A stretch of DNA of 64,000 nt from Stromatinia cepivora (Eukaryota > Ascomycota > Leotiomycetes > Helotiales > Sclerotiniaceae). Within the stretch, counting starts at the first letter, position 1; every line of letters begins with the position of its first letter. The stretch is taken from positions 682,001 through 746,000 of the forward strand of contig RCTD01000001.1 of the NCBI GenBank assembly GCA_014898415.1. Reading direction: 5' to 3'. Made by a program: the position numbers and the translations under genes. Under the pieces are notes generated by a model that did not search any database, was not told the DNA's origin, and saw only the letters and a list, made by a program, of their open reading frames with translations. Shown here in pieces: positions 24,730 through 37,928 of this stretch.

Positions 24730-25959
24730 TATATATAGAATTATAAAGCCTTCTATAATGTTTATGAATAAATCGAATTGTTAATTAATCAAATATATCT
24801 TATAAAATTATCCATTCTTAATCAGGGTATTATAGTTCTTCTATTCAAGATAATTATCAATATATTCAAAAGGAAACTTATATTTATAATAATTATTATT
24901 AAGTTCATAGTATTATAAGAATATCAATCTATTCTAATACAAACTTTGTTTAGCAAAATCGACCCTATCAAATAATATAGGGATTGGATTATAATCTATA
25001 TCAAAGCTTTTATATACAAAATCATTAAAATATAGAATAAAATCATTATTAATATTTTTCTATAAATTGTTAATATTAGAATGTTTTCAATTTAGGCAAA
25101 TATTATAATTATATAGATCGAGATAAATAATCAATTTGGATTATTTAATTTCTTATTTAAATAATTCAAAGATGTTTTTGAAAAATTAATTTTTCAGGAT
25201 TTTATTTCCTCAAAAACTAAAGAAGGAGTATATTCTACATTTATCTTTTTTCAAAATAAAAAAAAATCTAAAAAGAATAAAAAGAATATTAATTTTGAAA
25301 AAAATTAAAGAATCAAAAAGATTTGGGAATATCCTTGTAAAACCGAATCTAAATAAAACAATAGAATTGATTATAATTATATTATTCATAATTACAAAAT
25401 TATAAAATTAATATTTATTGGAAAAACCAATTCATTATTTAAAAGGGTATTCAATGAAAATGAATTACAAGTAATTAGGGATTAAACAAAATTATATTTA
25501 TAAAAGTAATTTCATTTTGATTAGATTAAAAAAAAATGGATGAAAAGTTCTATTGATTCTTTAGAACCTTTAATTAATATTATTATTTTGAATATTCGAT
25601 ATAATCAATTAAAGGTATATTCTATAATAATGAAAATATTCCATTTGTTTAATAATATCTTGCTCAATAATTATAATATTATATATATCGTAAATGATAT
25701 ATTTCTATTGAATAATCATCGATATCGATTATCCGATTCCAATGATTTTCAATTTCCAAATCCTAAAATACAGGGTTTGTATTATTAAAGGGATCATTAA
25801 GAAAGAAGATTACTTTAATAATGATCTGATCTTAAACGATATAGTATTCATCCCTGACTTTTATATTAATATCATTTCGAAAACTTAATTAAAAAAACCC
25901 GATTTAAAATTCTCAGAATATAATTATACTTTTTATAAAGGAAATCATATAAATAATAT

Positions 25960-27500
25960 AATAATTGTTTAATGTATTTATACTGAAAATCTTATATTCT
26001 TAAAATACAAATTACTTTCTATTTATTCGAGTATTCTTTTATTTATCTTTATAAATAACCCTTTTATAATATATTCAATAATAAATAGAAAAATAAATAA
26101 AGTATTTTATCATTCTTATAATTCATCTTTTCTAAAAAAAGATACAAATAAAATATAATATAAATGCTCTGGGCATTTGAGGAAGGAAACTCTTGAATAT
26201 TTAGTATTTATAATATAAAATATCAAGATAAAAGATATTATTTGTTTCAATTACATCGATTATATTTATATTTATATAAAGTAAATCATTTTTTATACTT
26301 CAAATGATTGTTAGCCATCTTGGCTTTTCTACAAAATCTAATGGGATTTTTTTGATTTTGATAAAAGATATAATAATTGTCACGGAAAGCCCTGTGATCC
26401 CCTGTAGGATCAAAGGGTATGCTTCCCAATCGGAATGAAGGATCTTCTAGCCCTTACCAATCTCTCCGATTGATAAGGTGATCCTGATATATTAATAAAC
26501 AAAGATCTAATCTAATTAAGGTATATATCGGCTAGATAACCATTCATTTGTTCTATATATACAGCTCTTGATTCATATAATCAAGGGCAAGTCATTCAAT
26601 TCTTTTACTCTACCAATCACGTGTACCACCTATTCCCCGATCCCTGAAAGTGCTCTGTAGTCATACTATCCCGTGATAATAATATATTATGGTTTTTATT
26701 CATCAAAAAAATATATTATGATAAAATCTTTTTATATTTAATTTACTGCAAAAGATATAATGAAGTATTTGTAATTATTCAAAACTTTGTAATCTGGGTT
26801 TATTATAAATATAGTTTAATGATTACAATGATCAAATAGAATAATAATATATTTATTATCGAAATCATAAGAGCAATATTATTTGAAAAATGAATTAAGC
26901 AAAAAAGTATTGAATTCGAATTATCCTTATTTTATATATATAAATTTAATAAAGAATCAAAACATATAGGATAAGAAATAATCACAAAACAAATAAAAAT
27001 ACAGATCACAATAGATTTATCGGATAAATTGTAAATAGAAATAATATAAATTGCTATTTATCTATATAATATAAATCCTTTGAAAATCAAATCCTTCAAA
27101 TCGCTTAATAAGATATTCGATATATAATTCCGTGATTATCTTCACAAAAATAATTTTCTATTTATAAAGAAAATATCTAATAATCTTTATTCCAATTGAA
27201 ACGGAATCTATAAATATAGATATCAAATTTATCCTTTGAATAAGAATAAAGAAATTGGAATTAATAGAAAATAATACAAAACCAATCCTCAAATATATAT
27301 TGGATATTTAATAAATTATATCCCAAATATATTAATCTACTATATATAGATATTCAAGTTCAATAGAATTATTATTATTCGAAATATAATATTCAATAAG
27401 GAATTCATTTATTATATAGATTCCATTAATCGAATGATCGATATTTATATTACAAAAAAGTTTAAACAATTCGTTAAAGTTTTTGATATATAAGATTATA
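25960..27500 (+). pseudogene. copia-a integrase region (split by a solo LTR)
   Basis: Collinear with copia-c 32050-33200. It is interrupted at 26378-26683 by the solo LTR and its duplicated target. The upstream piece has CSGHLRKETLEYLVFI-like residues from the zinc-binding region and the downstream piece holds the core. Both contain multiple stops. Confidence 0.75.
26378..26678 (+). repeat. Solo copia LTR (301 bp), little RIP, with target duplication
   Basis: Starts TGTCACGGAAAGCC and ends CCGTGATA, with perfect ATAAT duplications at 26373-26377 and 26679-26683. No internal copia sequence accompanies it, so it is a solo LTR left by recombination. It keeps far more CA/TG than full-length copies. 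A TATA-like TCTATATATACAGC lies inside. Confidence 0.93.
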
Positions 27501-28049
27501 TTGAAATGAATAAAACGATTATTCAAAATAAGGATAATTATAATGATTTTACTTATCTATTTTTTTTTACAGATTAAAAAACCCTTATTAAGTATATTTC
27601 AGATCTATTGTTTATAAATGAATTGATTTTGAAGGCAAATGTAGATCTAGAGGATAATAATGGGAATAAAGAAATCGATCTAGAATGATCCAATTTATTT
27701 AATCCTTTAGATGATAAAGATAAAGTATACAATGAAGATATATAAGTATCGATCGATTCTTTTATTAAAGAAACCAAAGAAATTAATTCTTTTATTTGAA
27801 AACCAATTATATCTTATAAATAAAGATATTAATATTGTTTAAAAAGATATCTATAATAATAATATAAATCCCGATTTTATCGAATATATTGATATAAGGA
27901 ATATGAAATATAAGCTTATTGATTATATTATCAATATTTTTTGTAGTATATACAAAAATGATTTAGAAACTATTCCAATTGATTAATCTTAATATTCTAA
28001 AAGAAAATATATATATTGAAATAATCAATTAAAATATTTTATAAAGAAA

Positions 28050-29617
28050 ATCCAATTATTATAGAGATTGTTGCGCCCTATATATTTATTTGATCAATTT
28101 ATAAAGGATTTATGGATTTATAATTTCGAACAGATGTTTAAAAGAACTTGTATTATAAGAATTGAAATATTCAGGATTCAAATCAATCCGTTTGAATTTC
28201 AATTATACAATTATCATTCAGAATTATCTCTTTTCTGAGAATTATTTAGTTTTTGTATCCCAAAATAATTAGTATATATACAAAAACAATTATATATATA
28301 ATAATACCATTAAGGAAACAATCCCAATACTGAATTCTATATAAGAATTATTATATTTTAAAGAATAAATTTAATAAGATTATCTTATTTAAATAACTTT
28401 CATTTTATATTTTAATTTAATCAATAAGGAATAAATGATATAAAGGAATATTCTCAGTTTATAATAATTTATAATATAATCACCATTAAAATTAAAGCAA
28501 AACTATTACTGCCTTCTATTTAATCTATAATCAATAAATTATAAATAATATTACTTCTTCGAATTCATATATTCGCAATTCCAAAATTATCTCGTTTTTA
28601 TCATCAATTAGAAAATCATCAAATAGGATATTGATTCAAATAGGATTACAATCTTGAAATTAATAACCTTAAAATTAAGAAAATTTAATATAAAATCGAT
28701 TCTGGATCAGAATCCATAAAACCGATCCCCCTTCAATAAATGTTTACATATAAATACAATAATCAAGATTTAATTATTTATTATCATTTATATTTAATAA
28801 TACAAAAAGATCTCCAGATTAAAAGTATTATTAAAATTATTTATATCATTATATTAACAAACCGATCATTCCGAATTATAATAACAATTATCATTAAATA
28901 TGATTTCGAAATCAAATAATATAATATAATCAATATTTTCGTTAATACTTTATATAATCCTTCAAATACCCCAATTATATATTATCTATCTAATAAATAC
29001 AAAATCCTAAACAAAAATATTATAATCGATTGAACTTTATATAATCTATAAAATTCTCTAGCTATATAATTTAAGCATTTCATTTGGACATTCGAAAAGT
29101 TAGGATTGATATAATATAAAAAAGAATTATATTTATATATTAATCTAAAATATATTATTATAATTCTTTTCTTTATAAACAACATTCAAATTATTTATTA
29201 TAAGAAAAACGAATTAACTGTTATAAAAATCATTGAAGAAATTAAAGCTATATATGAATTACGAAATCTAAAAAATACTAAATGATTTTTAAGTATATAT
29301 ATACTCTATAATCGATTCCAAAAAAAATTATGGTTAATCTATAATATATATATTGAAAAGATTACTAAGAAATTCAAAACAATAAACAGAATAACAAATA
29401 CTCTGTTCTCAATAATAATATTTCGGAAAAATCAGTGTCAAGCTCCTATATATATTATAAAAATATATTAAAAGAAAATAAAATCAATATTATACATTAC
29501 AATTATTATAAAAGCGAATATATCATTCATTACTTTGTAATTGAATCATTATTTGATTAATTCATTAAGCGATTATATAAAAGCTATCAATCATTATTTA
29601 TAATATTTATAGAATAT
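28050..29617 (+). pseudogene. copia-a reverse transcriptase and start of RNase H
   Basis: Matches copia-c 33750-35300. The RT active site reads FINNI (near 29165) instead of FVDDI. The RNase H frame is cut at 29617 by X1 and resumes at 46788. Confidence 0.8.
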
Positions 29618-29762
29618 TGTTACGAACCTCAACTACGAAACTAGGGCTAACCGAAAGCGGGCCGAATTATACGCTAGTTTGAAGAGTTTTCACTTATATA
29701 GAGGGAGAATTCTTCAATACGATTAGAAAAAGTAATGAAAAGTTTTAATTCTAAACCCGAAC
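29618..29762 (+). repeat. X1 5' LTR, first part
   Basis: First 145 bp of the X LTR, ending in CCCGAAC where copia-c inserted. It contains the TATA-like CTTATATAGAGGG. It continues at 44645. Confidence 0.92.
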
Positions 29763-30071
29763 TGTCACGGAAAGCCCCGCAATCCCTTGTATCTTATGAA
29801 GGATCAAAGCGTATGCTTTCCAATCGGAATGAAGGATCTACTAGCCCTTACCAATCCACTAATTGATAAGGTGATCCTGATATACTAATAAACAAAGATC
29901 TAATCTAATTAAAATGCATATTGATTAGATAATTATTCATTTGTTCTATATATATAGTTTTTGATTCATATAATCAAGGGTAAATCATTCAATTCTTTTA
30001 CTTTATCAATCATATATACTATCTATTCAACGATCCCTGAAAATGCTATGTAATTATACTATCCCGTGATA
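29763..30071 (+). repeat. copia-c 5' LTR (309 bp)
   Basis: Starts TGTCACGGAAAGCC and ends CCCGTGATA, preceded by the CGAAC duplication. Confidence 0.93.
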
Positions 30072-30088
30072 GTTATGAGCCCGATAGC
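30072..30088 (+). other. copia-c primer binding site (initiator tRNA-Met half)
   Basis: GTTATGAGCCCGATAGC directly follows the LTR. Its complement has GGGCTCATAAC, the anticodon stem and loop of initiator tRNA-Met with its CAU anticodon. It does not match a tRNA 3' CCA end. Some copia elements are known to prime from such an internal tRNA cut. Confidence 0.8.
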
Positions 30089-30269
30089 TTTTAAAATCTA
30101 TATAACTTTTTATCTGGTAATTATTAAGTATTCAAAGGATCATTCTTAAAATATCATTTCTACTTCATTTATAATTCAATATTCATATCAATTCAGTTAT
30201 CTTTATTCAATATGGCAAAGGATTAAAATGATCTTCTTTTTATAATCTGTATTCAATAGCCGAAATAAT

Positions 30270-31440
30270 ATCTATACTTGAAAAATAAATATCAAATTCA
30301 AGGAATCTGGAATTTAATTAATCTAAAGAACGATTCGTTTGTTTCTATATCAGCGATATCTATTTCAAATTCTGATCTAACGAATAAGCCTATCCGTGCT
30401 CAGATCGATTGGTTTTCAATCAAACCATTTGTTTTACTTTCTATTATCGATCTTCAAATCAAATACGATTAAAAGAAACAAATTCAATACCAAAAGGAAT
30501 TCTCGAAATATTTTGTAACGATTCAATTTAAGGAAGATATTAATGAAAATACAAAGATGAAAGATTCTAATAATAATATATCGGGATTCATTTCTAATAA
30601 ATCTATTACTTTATTCCTAATTACTTTCCAAAAAATCTCTTCCGAACTTACCTCTCTTCAATTGAAATATCGATACCAACAATAAGAATATATATAGAAT
30701 TACAAAGTTTTCAGAGATATTTACAAATGGATCGAATTGTTAATTGATCAAGTATACTTTATAAAGCTATTCATTCTTAATTAGGGTATTATAGCTCTTT
30801 CATTTAAGATGATCATTAATATATTTAAAAAGAAGCTCGTATTTACAGTAATTACTATTAAGTTTGTAATACTACAAGAATATCGGTTTGTTCTAATGTA
30901 AGTCTTATTCGGTAGAACCGATTTTATTAAATGATATAGGGATTGGATTATAATCTATATCAAAGCTTTTGTATACAAGATCATTGAGGTATAGGATGAA
31001 ATCGCTATCAATATTTTTCTACAAATCGTTGATATTAGAATATTCCCAATCTGAGTAAATATTATGATTATATAGATCGAGATGAATAATTAGCTCGGAT
31101 TATTTAATCTTTTATTCAAACAATTCGGAAATATTTTTGGAGGATTAATCTTCCAGGATTTTATTTCCTCAAAAGTTAAAAAAGGAGTATATTCTATATT
31201 TATCTTTTTTCAAAATAATAAAAGGTTTAAAAAGAATAAGAAGAATATTAACTCTGAAAGCAATCAGGGGATTAAAAAGATCTGGGAATATTCTTGCAGA
31301 ACCGAATCTGAATGGAACAATGGAATTGGTTATAATCACACTGTATACAATTGTAAAGCCATAAAGTTAACACTCATTGGAAAGATCAATCCACTATTCA
31401 AAAAGGTATTCAACAAAAACGAGCTATAAGCAATTAGGGA
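30270..31440 (+). pseudogene. copia-c gag region
   Basis: One frame reads protein-like across the region with few stops, including FVSISAISISNSDLTNKPIR near the start and a Cys/His cluster (CRTESEWNNGIGYNHTVYNC) near 31300 resembling a degraded zinc knuckle. It encodes the structural nucleocapsid protein of the element. Confidence 0.7.
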
Positions 31441-31499
31441 TCGAACAAGATCGCATTTATGAAAACAATTTCATTTTGATTGGATCAAAAGGAAATGGA

Positions 31500-31960
31500 T
31501 GAAAGGTTCCATTGATCCTTCAGGATCTTCAATCAATATTGTTATTTTGAATACTCAATACAACTAATCAGGGGTATATTCTATAATAATAAAAGTATAC
31601 TATCTATTCAATAGTATCTTACTCGATAATTATAATACTATATATATCATAAACGATATATCTCTATTGAATAATCATCAATATCGATCATCTGATTCTA
31701 ATGATCTTATAAAAACAGGTATTTCCAGTTTTCAAGTTCTAGAATACGGGGTTTGTATTATCAAAGGGATCATCAAAAGAAAAGATTACCCTAATAGTAA
31801 TCTGATCTTGAACGATATAATACTTATCCCTGGTTTTTATATCAATATCATTTCGGAAACTCGATTAAAAAAAACCGGCCTATAGTTTTCAGGATATGAT
31901 TATATTTTTCATAAAGAAGATTATACAAATAGTATAATAATTGCTTAATGCATTTGTACT
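31500..31960 (+). pseudogene. copia-c protease / pre-integrase region
   Basis: After gag, the frame gives TIYIINDISLLNNHQYR and then ILNDIILIPGFYINIISETR. The latter fits the 'L.NV.YVPG...N.IS' block conserved after the copia aspartic protease. The protease active-site triad is not clearly preserved. Confidence 0.7.
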
Positions 31961-32049
31961 GAAAATCTTGTATTCTTAGAATACAAACCATTTTCTATTT
32001 ATTCAAACATTCTTTTATCTATTCCCATAAACAATCCTTTTATAATATA

Positions 32050-33210
32050 CCCAATAATGAATAGAAAAATAAACAAAACATTCCATTGTTCTTGCGATCC
32101 ACCTTTCCTAAGAGAAGATACAAATAAAATGTAATATAAACGCTTTAAGCATTTGGAAAAGGAAGTTTTTGAATATTTAGTATTTGTAGTGTAAAATATC
32201 AAAATAAAAGGTATTATTTATTCTAATTGTACTGATTATATTTATATTTATATAAAACAAATCATTTCTTATATTCCAAATGATCATCAGTTATTTCAGT
32301 CTTTTTATAAAATTCAATGGAATCTTTTTGATTTCAATAAAGGGTATAACAATGTATTATAGCTTTTATTAATCAAAGAAATATATTATGGCAAGATCTT
32401 TTTATATCCAATCTATTGTAAAACATACGACGAAGTATTTGCAATTATTCAAAGCTTTATAGTCTAGGTTTATCATAAATACGGCTTAGTGATCATAATG
32501 ATCAAGCAGGATAATGATATATCTGTCATTGGAATTATGAGAAAAATGTTATTTGAGAAATAAATCAAGCAAAAAAGTATCGAATTCGAGTTATTCCTAT
32601 TTTATATATATAAATCTAATAAAGGATTAGAATATACAGAACAAGAAATAATTATAAAATAGATAAAAATATGGATCATAACAGGTTTACTGGATAAATT
32701 ATGGGTAGAAGTAATACAAATTGTTATTTACCTATATAATATAAATCTTTTAAAGGTCAAATCCTTTAAATCGCCTAATAAAATATTTGATATATAGTTC
32801 TATAATTATCTTCGCAAAGATAATCCCCTGTTTGCAAAGAAAATATCTAACAATCTCCATCCCAATTGAAATGGAATTTACAAGTATGAATACCGAGTTT
32901 ATTTTTTGGATAAGAATAAAGAAACTGGAATTAATAGAAAATGGTATAAAACCAATCCTCGAGTATATATTGGGTATTTAGTAAACTATATCCCAGATAC
33001 ATTGATCTATTGTATATGGATACCCAAGCTTGATAGAATTATTATTATTCGAAATGTAATGTTCAATAAGGAATTCATTTATTATATGGATTCCATTAAT
33101 CGAATAATCGATATTTATATTATAAAAGAGCTTAAGCAATTTACTAAAGCCTTTGATTTACAAGATTATATCGAATTGAATGGGAACGATTATTCAAAAC
33201 AAGGATAATT
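32050..33210 (+). pseudogene. copia-c integrase
   Basis: The zinc-binding region is followed by a catalytic core. FKHLEKEVFEYLVF and SNCTDYIYIYIKQ cover the zinc-binding part. KIQWNLFDFNKGYNNVL carries the first Asp, VIIMIKQDNDISVIG the second, and KSNKGLEYTEQEIIIK the Glu. The tail at 32906-33208 is open, with NPRVYIGYLVNYIPDTLIY. The fold cuts target DNA and joins the element ends. Stops interrupt the frame. Confidence 0.85.
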
Positions 33211-35080
33211 ATGAGGATTTTATTTATCTATCTATTTTTATAGATCAAAAAACCCTTAATTTATCTATTAAGCGTATTTCAGATCTACTATTTATAAACG
33301 AGCTGGTTTTAAGGGTAAATACAGATCTGGGGGGTGATAATAGAAATAAAGAAGTCGATTTAGAACTATCCAATTCATTTAATCCTTTAGGTAATGAAGA
33401 TAAGGTATACAATAAAGATATACAAGTACCGGTCGATCCTTCTATTAAAGAAACTGAAGAAGCCGATTTTTTTATTAAAGAGTAATCATATTTTATAAGT
33501 AAAGATGTTAATATTACTTAAAGAGATATTTGTAATAATAATATAGATCCCGATCTTACCAAATATATTGATATAAGGAATATAGAATATAAGCTTATTG
33601 ATTGTACCACCAAAGTTTTTTATAGTATATACAAAAATGATTCAGAGATTGTTCCAATTGATCAACCTCAATGTTCCAAAAGAAAGTATATATATTGGAA
33701 TGATCAATTAAAGTATTCTATAAAGGAAATCTAATTATTACAAAGATTGCTGTGTTCTATATATTCATTTGATCGATTTATAGAGGACTCGCGGATTCAT
33801 AATCTCGAACAAATGCTTAAGAGAACTTGTATTATAAGGATTGAAATACCCAGGGCTCAAATCAATCCGTTTGAATTTCAATTATACAATTACTACTCGG
33901 AATCATCTCTCTTCCAGGAATCATTTGGCTTTTGCGTTTTAGAACAATCAGTATATATACAAAAACAATTGTATATACAGCAATACCATCAAAAAAACGA
34001 TCCCAATACTGAATCCTATATAGGAACTATTATATCTCAAAAAATAAACTTAATAGGATTACCCTGCTTAAACAACTTTTATTCTACATTCTAATCTAAT
34101 CAATAAGAAATAAACAATATAAAGGAATATTCTTAATTTATGATAATTTATAGTATAATCATCACTGGAATTGAAGCAAAACCATTACTGCCTTTCATCT
34201 AATCTACAATCAATGAATTATAAGCAATACCATTTCCTTGAATTTATATATTTATAATTCCAAAATTACTTTGTTTTTATTATCAATTAGAAGATCATCA
34301 AATGGGATATTGGTTCAAATAGGATTGTGATTTTGAGGTTAATAACCTTAAGGCTAAGAAAATCTGGCATAAAATCGATTCTGGATTGGAACCTTCAAAA
34401 CCGATCTTCTTTCAATGAATATTTATATATAAATGCAATAATCAAGGTTTAATTATTTGTTGTTGCTTATGTTTAGTAGTATAAGGAGATCTCCAAATTA
34501 AAAGTATTATTGAAATTATTTATACCATTATATTAGTAGATTAATTATTCCAAATTATAATAACAATTATTACTAAATACGATTTCGAAATAAAGTAATA
34601 CAATGTAATCAATGTTTTTGTTAATACTCTATACAATCCTTTCGATATCCCAATTGTATACTATCTATTTGATAAATATAAAATCCCAAACAAAAATATC
34701 ATAATCGATTAAACTTTATATAATCTACAAGATTCTTTAGTTATATAATTTAGGGATTTCACTCGGATACTCGAGAAACTAGAATTGATACAATACAAAA
34801 AGGAATTGTATTTATATATTAATTCAAAGTATACCATTATGATTCTTTTCTTTATAAACAATATTCAGATCATTTATTATAAAAAAAACAAATCAACTAT
34901 CATAAAAATTATCGAAAGAATCAAAGTTGTATATAAGCTATAAGATCTAGAAAATATTAAATAGTTTTTGAATATACATATACTCTATAATCGATTCAAA
35001 AAAAAGTTGTAGTTAGTTTATAACATATATATTGAAAAGATTGCTAAGAAATTCAAAGCAACAAATAGGACAACAAATAC
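33210..35080 (+). pseudogene. copia-c linker and reverse transcriptase
   Basis: An acidic linker (about 33210-33500) is followed by the RT. The piece at 33747-34094 is open. The active site near 34850 reads ILFFINNIQIIYYKKN where copia has FVDDI, so both catalytic Asp are Asn, as expected from G-to-A RIP changes. The later YIEKIAKKFKATNRTTNTPL marks the RT end. Confidence 0.85.
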
Positions 35081-35089
35081 ACCGCTTCC

Positions 35090-35830
35090 GATAATAATAT
35101 TTCGGAAAAATCAGGGTCAAGCTTTTATATATATTATAAAAATGTATCAAAAGAAAGTGGATTCAGTATTATATATTATAATTACTATAAAAGCGGATGT
35201 ATCATTCGCTACTTCGCAATTGAATCATTATTTGATCAACCCATCGAACGATCATATAAAAGCTATCGATCATTGTTTATAATATTTATAGAATATAAGG
35301 TATCTCGCAATTCAATATAACAATAATCAAATACCATAACTTTTCGTCTTTTTAGATACTTCTTTTGTAGATGATCTAAATACTCATCGATCATTTCAAA
35401 GGTACATTATATCCCTTTTCAATGGTTTAATCGTATAGAAAGTATTCAAATAAGATATTATGATCACTTCGATTATCGAAGCAAAGTTTTTCGGAGTTGA
35501 GTATATATTAAAAGAAACCATAGCAACCTTATATTTCTTAAAAGAAATCGATCTAGCAATGAAAAAGCCTGTAACGATTTTCTACAACAATCAATAAACG
35601 ATCAAATTGGTGATTAATAAGAACGAGTGGATTACTACAAAACTATGTTATATCGATATCCAAAATATATAATTATGTCAAGAATATTTAAAAGGGAATT
35701 TTTATGTAACCTATTTATCGACCATCGATATAACTACTAACGGACTCACCAAAAACCTTACAAAACAAAAGTTCGAACATTTCCGATCCCTTCTCAATCT
35801 ACAAGATATAAGCAATAAAATCATAAAGCT
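35090..35830 (+). pseudogene. copia-c RNase H
   Basis: Reads KKVDSVLYIIITIKADVSFA, matching the typical copia start, then TSQLNHYLINPSNDHIKAID. Further on EAKFFGVEYILKETIATLYF and KPVTIFYNNQ follow, then a C-terminal block ending GLTKNLTKQKFEHFRSLLNL. This is the normal end of copia pol, so what follows to the 3' LTR is extra. Confidence 0.88.
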
Positions 35831-37230
35831 TAAATAACAACAATTATAAAATTTGAATAACAATAATCTGGAGTTCATATTTCTTCCCTTTGATATAAAT
35901 AGAATAAATCCTATTTGATATCCCAGACTATTATACTTTTTTACGATACACTTTAATTTATATACTCTATATTCATCGGAAAACAAAAAATAATTAAAGC
36001 CAATCATTTCTCCACTTTTCATTTTTTTGTCCTCGAAGAAGAATAAGCTTCTTTTTAAGTTTAATAATTTGAAGTTCAAGTAAAAGAGCCTCTAGATTAT
36101 CTACAATAATCAAGGAACGAGGAACAATCAGAACTATTAATGCCATTGGTATTATAGGAGTCAAAGGACTATCCCTCCTTTCCTTTTTCTTTAAATGTAT
36201 CATCTGCTCTTTCCTCCTCTTCTTCTTCATTATTCTTTCTTTTTTATTTTTATTATTATTCTTCGAAATTACAATATATTTCTTCTATTCAGTTTTTCGA
36301 GGATTTCAATGAGTAATATGGCGAGGAGAAGAGAAACGATGATACAGAAACAAAAGAATAATTTCTTTCTTTTTTTCGATCTTTAATATCATCTTTATTA
36401 TAATTCTATATCCCTGTTTGAACTATACAATTAATGATCAGTATATTATGAAAATGGGGGGTGAACAAAGAATTTACTTTCGAATTTTGCCGATGAATGG
36501 TGATGTAATAATCTATTAAAGAATAAAGGAAAGCTGGTAAGGGAATATACGGATGAATATCATAATTCCAATATCAATGATTATTCGATTTGGAAGAATC
36601 AATAAAGCATTCGTTATGGAAATTATGTCTCCCAGCGATCAACAATTTCATGTATCGAATGTATAAATGATCGTTCCTTTCCCTACGATTTCCCTTATCT
36701 TTTGTTTTGACTGGAGAACCAGCAACTTTCGATGATCCTTTTTCTTTCTCTTCTTTATCTGATTCATTGTCCGAAAAATCCGGTGTTGAAAAATCGAATA
36801 AATTATCATTATTAAATGAAGAAACATTCCCTTTTTTTTCTTTTTTATCGAACAATCTTTATCTCGATAATTACAAATATAGGATTAGTAAAACCTTTCA
36901 ATTATATAATAGGATTCAAGAATGAAACCTACTTCCAAATTACTATTTGAATTTATAATTGGCAATTGATTATAACGAGTAATAGTTCTTTCGATAGGGG
37001 GAAACGGTTTCTGAAATAAATAATGATGTATCATTTTAGAAATAGATTTAATTAAGTTATGTTTCCAAAGATCGATATTTTGGTTTGTTATTTGTACTAG
37101 ATTCATTAATTCTTTCTGTTCGATTTATTAATTCTTCGAAGGAATATTAGGATTTTCTTTTGCATTTGATTCTCTCAAAGCTTTCTTTTCAATTATTGTT
37201 TATTTAATACGATTGAGATTCGTTTGTTTA
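35830..37230 (-). pseudogene. Antisense reading frame in the copia-c 3' region
   Basis: Between RNase H and the 3' LTR, on the strand opposite pol. Readable blocks in order are FERIKCKRKS...YSFEELINRTERINE, then NNDNLFDFSTPDFSDNESDK with a Lys/Glu-rich run, then KTKDKGNRRERNDHLYIRYM and KLLIAGRHNFHNECFI, and near the end YRVYKLKCIVKKYNSLGYQI. Related blocks occur at the same place in copia-a and copia-e, so this belongs to the family. I recognise no domain. The protein would be basic to acidic, low-complexity in the middle, perhaps about 400 residues. Start and end are uncertain, and the 3' end may overlap RNase H. Confidence 0.6.
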
Positions 37231-37696
37231 GCTTTTTTAAACCCCGAAATCTTAAATATAATAATGATTAATAAAAACTTGATTAAAACAAAAACAAAAA
37301 TGCAAAAAGGGGATCCATATACTTTTAAAAAATTCACTTATTTTATTTCACTATTACAATCAATATGCTGTAATCTAGCAACTATATGTATTCTTAATTG
37401 CTATACTGTAGAATTGATCAATCATTTGTATTCTTCCAATGGAAAACTTTCTTTTTATTATTCAAAATCTTGATTTTGAAGAATATCGCAAATAGCAAAT
37501 CGAAGATCAAAAGAAATTTGCGATTTATATATATTCAAATTCTTCTCTATTCTAAGGGTACCAAAATCATTTCAGGTTTATACATTACACCAATCCTTGA
37601 TTGACGTTTATCTATAATCGCTTTGTATATTCATTTACGAATCATATGAATTGCCACTTTCTATACTTTTCCATTTGTTTCAGATCGCCTTCCGAT

Positions 37697-37706
37697 CTGG
37701 GGGGTG
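37697..37706 (+). other. copia-c polypurine tract
   Basis: CTGGGGGGTG abuts the 3' LTR start at 37707, the expected place for plus-strand priming. Confidence 0.8.
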
Positions 37707-37928
37707 TGTTACGGAAAGCCCTGCAATCCCTTGTATCTTATGAAGAATCAAAGCGTATACTTTCCAATCAGAATGAAGGATCTACTAGCCCTTATCAATC
37801 CATCAATTGATAAGGTGATCCTGATATACTAATAAACAAAGATCTAGCCTAATTAAGGTGTATATCGGCTAGATAATCATTCATTTGTTCTATATATACA
37901 GCTCTTGATTTATATAATCAAGGGTAAA
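37707..37928 (+). repeat. copia-c 3' LTR, first part
   Basis: Starts TGTTACGGAAAGCC. It is interrupted by gypsy-2 after GGGTAAA and resumes at 44553-44639 once the duplicated target is discounted. The two parts sum to 309 bp, equal to the 5' LTR. Confidence 0.93.

Larger units (their letters stand above)
22490..25900 (+). pseudogene. copia-a gag and protease region (split by Fot1)
   Basis: Collinear with 30270-31960 of copia-c. The first part is 22490-22904 and resumes at 24732 after the Fot1 insertion. Later, 25540-25788 is an open piece matching the protease/pre-integrase region (INDISLLNNHQYR in copia-c). Frames carry many stops. Confidence 0.7.

Noticed and set aside
29618..29762. Short orphan fragment between copia-a and copia-c
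   Set aside because: It is the first part of the X1 5' LTR, which continues at 44645 beyond copia-c.
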